NCBI GenBank assembly: GCA_003605035.1
Contig: QZKJ01000115.1
Location: 1 to 43,126, forward strand
DNA from: Desulfurivibrio sp.
GTDB lineage: Bacteria; Desulfobacterota; Desulfobulbia; Desulfobulbales; SURF-16
Length of the DNA: 43,126 nucleotides
Direction: 5' to 3'
The position numbers and the translations under genes were made by a program. The notes beneath the pieces were generated by a model. It searched no databases, was not told where the DNA came from, and was given only the letters and a program-made list of their open reading frames with translations. This document shows positions 16,429 through 23,382 of this stretch, piece after piece. Numbering within the stretch: position 1 is the stretch's first letter; every line of letters starts with the position of its first letter.

Positions 16429-16545
16429 CTAGGAAAAATCACTTTCTTCACGAACCGCACGAAGCACCGGCTTGACCTTGAGATCATAAACCGTATGGAG
16501 CGAAGCGCAACCTAGCCAAAAAACGAGAAATAATAAGCCGTCCAT
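16429..16545 (-). CDS. 38-residue membrane peptide upstream of nrfD copy 2
   Basis: This small gene has a strong signal: AAAGGAG is followed seven bases later by ATG at 16545. The peptide starts M-D-G-L-L-F-L-V-F-W-L-G-C, a hydrophobic stretch that could be one short transmembrane helix or a lipoprotein-like signal ending at C13. It continues with a basic, then acidic tail. It ends 63 bases before the start of nrfD copy 2 and is surely in the same transcript. Small one-helix subunits are common in respiratory membrane complexes, so a structural or assembly role is plausible, but no family is recognised. Confidence 0.55.
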   Translation of the reverse strand: MDGLLFLVFWLGCASLHTVYDLKVKPVLRAVREESDFS

Positions 16546-16958
16546 TTGCTTCTCCTTTACAATAAACGAGCATCTCTGCCCAAAGACATTTTCTCTCTCA
16601 CTCTCCGGAACAAATTGGCGGATCTACTCCGGGAGCTTCCTCTTTTCTGTCGGCCCACCTCCTTTTTTGAAATTCAAAAAAAAATCCTGAGAAAATTTAC
16701 TATACGAAAACCCTCACCAAACAATTACAACAAACTTTGAAATATATTTAAAACAGGACATCAGCGTTGTCAAGAAAAAATATCAACGCAATTACAAATT
16801 AAGCTTAACATCAATAGATCATTTTCAGCCCAAACCACTTTGGCAGAATGATTCCACCCCGGGAATCATCATTTTTTTATATTTAAAATCAGCATCTTAC
16901 ACTAAAAATCGCCAAAGAGAAACCCCGGATCAGCCTATGGAGCAGAATCAGGCCTTCT

Positions 16959-17026
16959 TTTACGTCCATATCGCAATGTGCGCCCTGTTCAGGAACCAAC
17001 AGGACGCACATTGCGCCATTTACGTC
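16959..17026. repeat. hairpin element flanked by 8-bp direct repeats
   Basis: CGCAATGTGCG-c-CCTGTT and AACAGG-a-CGCACATTGCG (16972-17015) form a 17-bp stem with one mismatch and an eight-base loop. TTTACGTC occurs on both sides (16959-16966 and 17019-17026), like a target-site duplication. The right arm GGACGCACATTGCGCC occurs again exactly at 17430-17445, before ftsH. No T-run follows. It may be a small palindromic mobile element or a regulatory RNA hairpin. The rest of the 16546-17291 gap shows no gene. Confidence 0.5.
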
Positions 17027-17291
17027 AAATGATGACGGGCAACCAGCAACCAAAAGCCAATCAATCAACTTATTGAAATGAAAGGAAAATAAAAATTAAT
17101 TAATCATTTTCCCCGGCAGATACCAACAGGCGGCATGCCAATTGCTGTACTCACAAGGCAAACAGCTTACTCACAACTAGCCAATGAGAAAGCTTCTCCG
17201 AATAACCCCTTGGGTGGCGGCCCGATGGGTTAAAAGTAACCAGCCTGATATACACTTTTATCAGCCAAAAAACAACCCAGCTTCTTCCTCC

Positions 17292-17325
17292 AGGACCTTG
17301 CCGGCCGGCAAGGTCCTTCTTTTTT
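17292..17325 (+). terminator. intrinsic terminator with no upstream gene
   Basis: AGGACCTTGCCGG-CCGGCAAGGTCCT is a perfect 26-bp palindrome followed by TCTTTTTT on the plus strand, a very strong terminator. No plus-strand protein gene precedes it within 2.9 kb. It therefore ends either an unrecognised small RNA from the preceding ~250 bp or a premature ftsH leader transcript; ftsH begins 162 bp further on. Confidence 0.7.
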
Positions 17326-17423
17326 ATGCCTTACCATGCATTTAGCCGCTTTACCTTTCCCCCAACTTGTGTTTATATCCGTTTTACTGCGCCAGGCCTT
17401 TTCCTTGGCAAAATATCGCTTCA

Positions 17424-17445
17424 CGCAATGGACGCACATTGCGCC
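17424..17445. repeat. second copy of the GGACGCACATTGCGCC repeat, in the ftsH leader
   Basis: CGCAATG-gacgca-CATTGCG forms a small hairpin about 40 bases before the ftsH start. Its 16-base right part is identical to 17002-17017. A shared regulator site or a common RNA fold is possible; nothing decides between them here. Confidence 0.4.
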
Positions 17446-17486
17446 CGACAGCAGCATCTCATAAATCGCGCTCCAGGAGGACTTTT

Positions 17487-19271
17487 TTGAAATATTTTTA
17501 TAAAAATCTTTCCATCTGGCTCATTATCGGGCTGATCGGCATCGTTCTCATCAATGTTTTCAAAAAACCGCCCGACGACATCATCCATGTCAACTACACC
17601 GATTTCCTCAAGCGGATCGACCAGGGCGTTATTCCCGATATCAAGATGGAGGGCAACGTCATCACCTGGACGAACTCCAATGGCGAGTCCTTTAAAACCG
17701 TTTCCCCCGACAACCCGACGACTGTCGCCCCCCTGCTCAAATCCGGGGTAAACATTGAGGTCAGGGAGCCGAAGAAACCGCACTGGTTTCTGCAGACCTT
17801 CCTTTCCTGGGTCCCCTTTCTGCTCATAATTTTTCTCTGGTTTTTCTTTACCCAGCAAGGCGGAGAAAAAGGGGGCGGCGGCAAGGCCATGGCCTTTGGC
17901 AAAAGCAGAGCGCGCCTGATTGACGGTCAGGAGTCCAAGATAAAATTCAAGGACGTTGCCGGGGTGGACGAGGCAAAAGATGAGCTGGTGGAAATTGTCG
18001 ACTTCCTGAAAGATCCTTCCAGGTTTTCAGAGGCTGGAGCCCGCATCCCCAAAGGCGTTCTGCTCTACGGCGAACCGGGAACCGGCAAGACGCTGCTGGC
18101 TAAGGCGATTGCCGGCGAGGCAGGCGTCCCCTTTTTTTCCATCAGCGGCTCGAATTTCGTGGAGATGTATGTGGGTATCGGCGCCTCCCGTGTCCGTGAT
18201 CTCTTTAAAGAGGGGAAGAAAAAAGCGCCCTGTATTATTTTTATTGATGAAATCGACGCCGTGGGCCGGCACCGCAGCGCCGGCGGCGGCGGAGGCAATG
18301 ACGAACGCGAGCAGACCTTGAACCAGCTCCTGGTGGAAATGGACGGTTTTGAAGGCAACGAAGGGGTGATCATTATTGCCGCAACCAACCGCCAGGATAT
18401 ACTTGATCCGGCCCTGCTGCGACCCGGCCGTTTTGATCGCCAGGTCATGGTTCCCCTGCCTGATGTGGGGGGACGGGAGCAGATCCTCAAGGTGCATGCC
18501 CAGAAAATCCAGGTGCACAGTGACGTGAACTGGAAGATCATCGCCAAGGGCACGCCCGGATTTTCCGGCGCAGAACTCGCCAACATGGTCAACGAGGCGG
18601 CACTGATGGTGGCCAGAAAGGGCGACGGCGGTAAAGTGACCATGGACATCATTGAAAAGGCCAAGGACAAGGTCATGATGGGCGCAGAACGGCGCAGCCT
18701 CATTATCACCGACAAGGAAAAGAAAATCACCGCCTGTCATGAGGCGGGCCATGCCCTGACGGCATGGATGCTGCCCGGCGCCGACCCGGTGCACAAGGTG
18801 ACCATCATTCCGCGCGGCAAGGCCCTGGGGCTCACCATGCAGCTGCCGGAAGAGGATAAGCTTTCCCATTCGAAATCCTACCTCTTCAATAATCTCTGCA
18901 TTCTGCTGGGCGGCAGAATCGCCGAGGAACTTGCCTTTGGCGACGTCACCACCGGCGCCGGCAACGACATTGACCGGGTCTCCGATCTGGCCCGCAAAAT
19001 GGTGTGCGAATGGGGCATGAGCGAAGAAATCGGCACCATCACCTTCAAGTCGGCAAGTCCGGCGCCCGGCTACCCCGGTCCGCTGATCAGCGAGGCCACG
19101 GCCAAGGAAATCGATGGCGCGGTAAAATCCCTCATCAATTCAGCGTATGAAACCACGAAAAAAATACTGAGCGGCAACAGAAAAATCCTTGATGCCATGA
19201 CCCAGGCCCTTCTTGACCATGAGACCATTATCACCGAGGATATTAAAAAGATTGTAAAGGAAAACAGCTGA
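17487..19271 (+). CDS. ftsH: ATP-dependent zinc metalloprotease FtsH
   Basis: This membrane-anchored AAA+ protease degrades misfolded membrane proteins and short-lived regulators. I start it at the TTG at 17487, six bases after CAGGAGG, which puts the first transmembrane helix (residues 9-25) at the N-terminus; the longer open frame adds 40 unlikely residues. A periplasmic loop (about 27-100) and a second helix (about 101-122) follow. The AAA+ domain has Walker A G-E-P-G-T-G-K-T (195-202), Walker B F-I-D-E-I-D (252-257) and the second region of homology ending L-R-P-G-R-F-D-R. The zinc site is H418-E-A-G-H422. The total of 594 residues is slightly short of the E. coli protein because the C-terminal tail is brief. 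It stands alone, not with tilS or folP as in many genomes. Confidence 0.97.
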   Translation: MKYFYKNLSIWLIIGLIGIVLINVFKKPPDDIIHVNYTDFLKRIDQGVIPDIKMEGNVITWTNSNGESFKTVSPDNPTTVAPLLKSGVNIEVREPKKPHWFLQTFLSWVPFLLIIFLWFFFTQQGGEKGGGGKAMAFGKSRARLIDGQESKIKFKDVAGVDEAKDELVEIVDFLKDPSRFSEAGARIPKGVLLYGEPGTGKTLLAKAIAGEAGVPFFSISGSNFVEMYVGIGASRVRDLFKEGKKKAPCIIFIDEIDAVGRHRSAGGGGGNDEREQTLNQLLVEMDGFEGNEGVIIIAATNRQDILDPALLRPGRFDRQVMVPLPDVGGREQILKVHAQKIQVHSDVNWKIIAKGTPGFSGAELANMVNEAALMVARKGDGGKVTMDIIEKAKDKVMMGAERRSLIITDKEKKITACHEAGHALTAWMLPGADPVHKVTIIPRGKALGLTMQLPEEDKLSHSKSYLFNNLCILLGGRIAEELAFGDVTTGAGNDIDRVSDLARKMVCEWGMSEEIGTITFKSASPAPGYPGPLISEATAKEIDGAVKSLINSAYETTKKILSGNRKILDAMTQALLDHETIITEDIKKIVKENS

Positions 19272-19327
19272 AACGATACTTGACGATCAGGCCCTCATAT
19301 GCTAAGTATAGGACCCGTTCACAACAT

Positions 19328-19403
19328 GGGCCGTTAGCTCAATCGGTAGAGCATCTGACTCTTAATCAGCAGGTCCGCGGTTCGATCCCGCGACGGCCCA
19401 CCA
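19328..19403 (+). tRNA. tRNA-Lys (anticodon CTT)
   Basis: This is a complete 76-base cloverleaf. The acceptor stem GGGCCGT pairs with ACGGCCC, the D-arm is AGCTC...GAGC, and the anticodon loop C-T-C-T-T-A-A has CTT at the anticodon position. The T-arm contains GGTTCGATCC, and CCA is encoded at the 3' end. It lies 56 bp after ftsH on the same strand and has its own terminator just downstream. Confidence 0.96.
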
Positions 19404-19413
19404 GAAATATCAC

Positions 19414-19448
19414 AAGCCTTTAACTCCGTACGGGTTAAAGGCTTTTTT
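19414..19448 (+). terminator. terminator after tRNA-Lys
   Basis: AAGCCTTTAAC (19414-19424) pairs with GTTAAAGGCTT (19434-19444) around a nine-base loop and runs into TTTTTT. It ends the tRNA transcript and perhaps that of ftsH. Confidence 0.88.
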
Positions 19449-19614
19449 GTTCCCCTTGCCTTTTTGATCCACTCTTTCACGATTTTCCATAAAAACTGAT
19501 CTTTCCTCAACAGGCGCCATTACATCAATGAGTGAGTTCTTTTTTTTGGGAGGGTACAACAAATCGACATCCGCCGGGAAGTTTCGGAGGATTGCGCATG
19601 AGAAGCTGCCAACT

Positions 19615-19648
19615 CCATAGTTTCGAAAAGAGCTTTTCGAAACTATGG
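19615..19648. repeat. perfect 16-bp inverted repeat
   Basis: CCATAGTTTCGAAAAG - AG - CTTTTCGAAACTATGG is perfectly symmetrical apart from the two central bases. It lies 54 bp after the stop codon of the exported-protein gene at 19702-20802. Without a T-run it is not a typical terminator. A similar perfect repeat with a two-base centre is at 21423-21464. The remaining sequence between the tRNA terminator and 19701 shows no gene; the minus-strand open frame there overlaps the tRNA terminator. Confidence 0.55.
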
Positions 19649-19701
19649 AATGGTGAGGCAAGCCGAGCTTCAGCAAGCGCGGCTTGAACAAACAAAAGAT
19701 T

Positions 19702-20802
19702 TTATTTTTTCCCTTTCCTCGTTACTCGTTCGATAATATTGATGTCAATATATGTCACCGACGCATCATCCAAGATCACTGCGGTGCCTCCGGAAGGAAC
19801 ATCTCCTGATTCTTCCGAGGCTGTCACCTCCTCCACAACTTCCTCTGGCAGAAAAATTTCCGTCCCTTTATCAGCGGAAAAATAGGTATTGAGTTCAGGA
19901 CACAAAGCTTCCGAGTCAAGACTGAAGGTAAGCCGGTAAGAGCCGGCACCTTCATTGTTATCACGAACATTCCAGGTGTAGCCGTAAATCACTTTACCCT
20001 TCACGTTGATTTCTGCTGAATAAAACCCGGGACCGTCTTCTGCCTCCCTGACGGCTCCATTGAAAATGGGGGGTTCTACTACACAATCCCCAGTCCATCT
20101 TGTCGCATCCTCATCCCAAACCAGCCCGTCTGTGTCACAATTTGCGCCGAGCTTCTGAATGGTAAGCCGGGCACAGTGCGAATAGACGGTCGCCTGAGAT
20201 GAATATAATTTATCGGGTTTCCCCCCTTGAGGATCAGAGGCAAGCCCCCACATCTCGTCTTTTCCCCATCCATAGAGATGCTTCATATCATATTGAAGCG
20301 CCCCCTCGGATAAGTCGCTTATCAACACCACCTCCGCTCGAACCATTGAATTAAGATACCACGGCACAGCCTCAAGGTTGTCGCCCCAGTCGATCCAATC
20401 AACTGTCACCGGACCATTTGCATGAAGCGTTGCCGCCTGCCAAACATTATATTCGTCCTGCTGGAGATACGCCCGCTGAGGTCCACCCGGCAGTGCGCCA
20501 TTAGCAGTATCTGCAACCCCATCATCACAAAAGTTGATGTCATCATAATCAGGTGCGCAACTGAGAGGACTTCCGTCGTCCTTAGTTCCCCACCAGTACC
20601 ACCAGGAACCCGCGGTCGCAGGCTCCATTCCCGTTGTCCCCCGGAGAGCTTTTGTCACCCCGTCAGACCAAATAACCGGAAAGGATAGATTATTCCCGAA
20701 AACATCTCCTGTTTCTTCTGCCCTCCCATTATCAAGACTTGCAGCGATTACCAGAAAAAGGGCGACAAAAAAACCTGTTAAGCAAAAAGTTTTTCTTTTC
20801 AT
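19702..20802 (-). CDS. exported protein of unknown function (366 aa)
   Basis: I start this at the ATG at 20802 because AAAAGGAG precedes it and a Sec signal follows at once: M-K-R-K-T-F-C, a hydrophobic core, and G-R-A before the mature E-E-T. The mature part is acidic and rich in Trp, Asp and Gly, with several cysteine pairs (for example P-L-S-C-A-P-D-Y-D-D and I-N-F-C-D-D-G) that could form disulphides or bind calcium. The last ~50 residues are a polar E/V/S-rich stretch ending in a basic tail. I recognise no family. Composition suggests an all-beta secreted or surface-layer-type protein. An upstream in-frame ATG at 20871 would place 23 non-signal residues first and is less likely. It stands alone between gaps of about 300 and 690 bp. 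Confidence 0.65.
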   Translation of the reverse strand: MKRKTFCLTGFFVALFLVIAASLDNGRAEETGDVFGNNLSFPVIWSDGVTKALRGTTGMEPATAGSWWYWWGTKDDGSPLSCAPDYDDINFCDDGVADTANGALPGGPQRAYLQQDEYNVWQAATLHANGPVTVDWIDWGDNLEAVPWYLNSMVRAEVVLISDLSEGALQYDMKHLYGWGKDEMWGLASDPQGGKPDKLYSSQATVYSHCARLTIQKLGANCDTDGLVWDEDATRWTGDCVVEPPIFNGAVREAEDGPGFYSAEINVKGKVIYGYTWNVRDNNEGAGSYRLTFSLDSEALCPELNTYFSADKGTEIFLPEEVVEEVTASEESGDVPSGGTAVILDDASVTYIDINIIERVTRKGKK

Positions 20803-21496
20803 TTTCGTCTCCTTTTCATTTAAAACCGTCTCATCCATTACTTTCTCATCATCTGATCTTGCAAAAATCATCTCTCCATAGGCAGTCTCCTTTCTGAAAA
20901 TTAATCAAAAAAACCTACCCCGTCTTCCACCTGCATCCTTATTTTAATACCCATAAAAAAAGTTAGGCAAAACTTGCATGCCGGATGTGATAAAAGCTGC
21001 AATACCACCTTAACATGTAAAATATAAGCAAATTTCGTTCCTTTCCATTGACAGGCAACGATATCTACAAATTTCAATTAGTTATACAAATTCAGGCACA
21101 TAACCATCGTTACCCACCTGGCAAAATTCCATTTTTGCGGACCGAGATTACGGAAAACTGGACAGGGAAAGCCCAGAGAAAAGCGGATAAGGTGATCAGC
21201 CGATACGAGGTTTTCCCGAAAGAAAATCGAGGAGGGAGGGGAGCAAATTACCGCAGGTGGAAACGGAAAGGGATCAGGCAATGGCTCCGGTTCTTTTTCG
21301 CCCTTTCGCAACTTCTATCCGGGGAACACAGACCAACATGGACAACCGCCAACTCTGCCTGAGCCCAGGCCGTCTTTGGTGGCCGTTGCTCATCCGGGGC
21401 CTCCCGGTCAATACAGGGCATATCGCTGTCTTTTGGGCACTGGACAGTGCCCAAAAGACAGCGAAGATGCGTTGCCTGTGAAGTCTTCAAAAAATA
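20803..21496. other. intergenic region with no supported gene
   Basis: These ~690 bp hold no convincing gene; the open frames on both strands lack ribosome binding sites and recognisable domains. The 5' leader of the exported-protein gene occupies the first ~100 bp and has two ribosome-binding-like GGAG sites. The only clear structure is the perfect inverted repeat at 21423-21464, listed separately. Confidence 0.4.
21423..21464. repeat. perfect 20-bp inverted repeat
   Basis: TCGCTGTCTTTTGGGCACTG - GA - CAGTGCCCAAAAGACAGCGA is a perfect repeat with a two-base centre, 33 bp beyond the 3' end of the cysteine-rich exported-protein gene. It resembles the one at 19615-19648 in design (long perfect arms, two-base centre, downstream of a minus-strand exported-protein gene) but not in sequence. 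No T-run follows, so it may be an mRNA 3'-end stabiliser. Confidence 0.65.
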
Positions 21497-21934
21497 TTAC
21501 CGGCGGCCCCGGCCGGAGGGACCGATTTTCGTCTCCCGGGTCCGCAGGCATTTATGCTTGAAGTCATCAAACTCAGCGCAGACGGTGCGGACAAACGACT
21601 CATGATCCGGGTGGAAAGTGCACCTGGTCTGGTAATAACAGGTATTGCGGAACGAATCCCAGTGCTGGCATTCCTCCACGCACTCCAGGTTGCGGTAGGT
21701 CAGGATATTTTTTTCAAAAAGGCATTTTTTGTTGAAATCATCCCAGTACTGGCATTCCGTAAGCGACAGGGGGGCCATTGCCTGTCCGGCAGCGGCCGTG
21801 GCCTGGCAGGTGACGATGAGATCGTCCTCCCGGTAGGTTTCGCCGGACTGCAGCAGTACTTCCCGGGCCCCGGCGCCTGCGGCGGCGGCCAGCAGCCACG
21901 AAAGCAACAACAACACGATACGCAGCTTCATCAT
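21497..21934 (-). CDS. exported cysteine-rich protein with a three-fold C-x2-[WF]-D motif
   Basis: This is a 145-residue secreted protein of unknown function. GGAGGG lies eight bases before the ATG at 21934; a second ATG follows immediately. Residues 1-22 form a Sec signal (L-rich core, A-G-A-G-A cleavage region). The mature part contains three copies of an 11-residue motif: C61-Q-Y-W-D-D-F-N-K-K-C71, C89-Q-H-W-D-S-F-R-N-T-C99 and C119-A-E-F-D-D-F-K-H-K-C129. The consensus is C-x2-[WF]-D-[DS]-F-x3-C. Other cysteines (C43, C85, C105) may pair with them. The C-terminus is basic. The repeats probably form small disulphide-closed loops; metal binding by the Asp and Cys residues is possible but only a guess. 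Confidence 0.65.
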   Translation of the reverse strand: MMKLRIVLLLLSWLLAAAAGAGAREVLLQSGETYREDDLIVTCQATAAAGQAMAPLSLTECQYWDDFNKKCLFEKNILTYRNLECVEECQHWDSFRNTCYYQTRCTFHPDHESFVRTVCAEFDDFKHKCLRTRETKIGPSGRGRR

Positions 21935-22163
21935 CTCGTCTTCCCTCCTGGATCATTGCCTGGCGGCCTGCGCCAGGCGTTCATCGTCGGCAAGCTCATG
22001 TACCCCCAGCCTACCCTGAAAAAAAACAGCGGTCAAGCGGGATGGCAAGAGAGCTGCAAGAACGGCGGAAACGGGTTGAAAAGGTTGACAATCCGGCAAA
22101 ACAGTTTGATACTGGCCGGCATATTTCACGCTCACACAAAAAAGGAAACAAGGGAGACCGCCC

Positions 22164-22637
22164 GTGACGCGCATCTTTCTGCACGGACTTGACAGCAGCA
22201 GCAAAGGGAGAAAGGCCCAATACTTCCACTTGAACTTTGCCGGCATGCTTACCCCGGATTTCACCGGGGATCTTGAGAACAGGCTGACCCGGCTCAGGGA
22301 GATCCTGCCGGAAAGCGGAGAGCTGATCATGGTCGGCTCAAGCTTTGGCGGGCTGATGGCGGCGATCTACGCCCTTGAATGGCCGGACCGGCTCAATAAG
22401 CTCATCCTGCTGGCCCCGGCCCTGAATTTTCCCGGCTTTTCCGCCTGGCAGGGCAGAACCAGCCAGGTACCCACCTCGCTTTTTATCGGCCGCCATGACA
22501 CCGTTACCCCGCCCGGACCTGTGGTGGCAGCTGCCAAAGCGGCATTCCCCACACTCACTGTCAGTCTGCTGGACGATGACCACCTGCTGTCCAGGAGTTT
22601 TCAGCAGCTCGACTGGCCCGCTCTGCTGCACATCTGA
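22164..22637 (+). CDS. YqiA-like alpha/beta-hydrolase esterase
   Basis: This is a 157-residue small serine esterase of the YqiA/UPF0227 type. The start is the GTG at 22164, with GGGAG upstream. The N-terminal beta strand ends in F-L-H-G-L-D-S-S-S, the oxyanion-hole region. The nucleophile elbow is G-S-S-F-G-G near residue 57, with the second Ser as catalytic residue. The catalytic acid is probably in G-R-H-D-T-V near 110 and the catalytic His in D-D-D-H-L-L near 138. It is shorter than typical alpha/beta hydrolases because the cap domain is absent, as in YqiA. The natural substrate is unknown. It stands between the cysteine-rich protein gene and the convergent phosphatidyltransferase. Confidence 0.8.
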   Translation: MTRIFLHGLDSSSKGRKAQYFHLNFAGMLTPDFTGDLENRLTRLREILPESGELIMVGSSFGGLMAAIYALEWPDRLNKLILLAPALNFPGFSAWQGRTSQVPTSLFIGRHDTVTPPGPVVAAAKAAFPTLTVSLLDDDHLLSRSFQQLDWPALLHI

Positions 22638-22665
22638 GCTTTTCAGTTCCCGCAGGCTTTTCACC

Positions 22666-23247
22666 TCAAGTCTTGCCTGCCCCATCCATTTCCCTGTCAC
22701 GGATGCGCAATGCGTGAAAAACCGAGGGGACATCGGCCTGCCAGCGGGGCAGCAGGGCGGTGATGCACACTTCCTCCACTTCGGCCAGGACAAAGAAAAT
22801 CGTGGCAATATGAAAGGGCCAGGCCGGCCCCCCCAGCAGCAGCAAAAGAATGGAGCTGCTCAGCAGCAGGGCGGAAAGCTTGGCCCCCCGGGTATGATAG
22901 CTGGTCAGACACCTGAATTTGGCGTAGCCGATCAGCACCGGGATAATAAAACTGATCAGGGCCGTGCTGACATACGGGGCCTCCCGGATGATGACCTGGG
23001 GCCACAGCCACCAGACGGACAGGGGCACGATCAGATAGATGGCCAGATCCCCCAGGCTGTCAAGCCTGGCCCCGAGTTGCGTCACCTGTTGATATTTCCG
23101 GGCAAAATACCCGTCCAGCAGATCGGTCAGCAGCGCCAGGATGATAAAAACAAGAAACAGGTTATGCCTGGATGTCCAGGCGAGAAAAAGCAGCAGCGGG
23201 GAAAGAAATAACCTGGAAGCGCTTAGTATATTTGCAATATTTACCAT
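22666..23247 (-). CDS. CDP-alcohol phosphatidyltransferase
   Basis: This 193-residue inner-membrane enzyme transfers a phosphatidyl group from CDP-diacylglycerol to an alcohol. The full catalytic signature D-G-x2-A-R-x8-G-x3-D-x3-D is present at about residues 45-67 (D-G-Y-F-A-R ... G-A-R-L-D-S-L-G-D). Six hydrophobic segments are visible. It resembles PgsA (glycerol-3-phosphate as acceptor), but the acceptor cannot be told from the sequence, so no symbol is given. The first ATG at 23247 starts the typical short N-terminus M-V-N-I-A-N-I-L-S-A-S-R. It is divergent from the cytochrome gene. Confidence 0.88.
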   Translation of the reverse strand: MVNIANILSASRLFLSPLLLFLAWTSRHNLFLVFIILALLTDLLDGYFARKYQQVTQLGARLDSLGDLAIYLIVPLSVWWLWPQVIIREAPYVSTALISFIIPVLIGYAKFRCLTSYHTRGAKLSALLLSSSILLLLLGGPAWPFHIATIFFVLAEVEEVCITALLPRWQADVPSVFHALRIRDREMDGAGKT

Positions 23248-23382
23248 AACAGTTTAATTAGATATTGTTTGCCTGCTTGTCAAGATGACACAGGCAATTG
23301 CCGGTAAATACTTCACGACAGTTATTCGTCACTGCACCATTATTATTCACGACGCCATAATACGGAAAACGGGAGAAAAATC

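Noticed and set aside
16546..16600. GGGCAGAGATGCT as a sigma54 site before nrfD copy 2
   Set aside because: Spacing between the GG and GC elements is two bases short of the required ten.
19410..19691. 93-residue minus-strand open frame after tRNA-Lys
   Set aside because: Overlaps the tRNA terminator and contains a perfect inverted repeat; no domain.
19328..19700. tRNA-Lys as an integration site of a mobile island
   Set aside because: No duplicate of the tRNA 3' end and no integrase gene found in the window.
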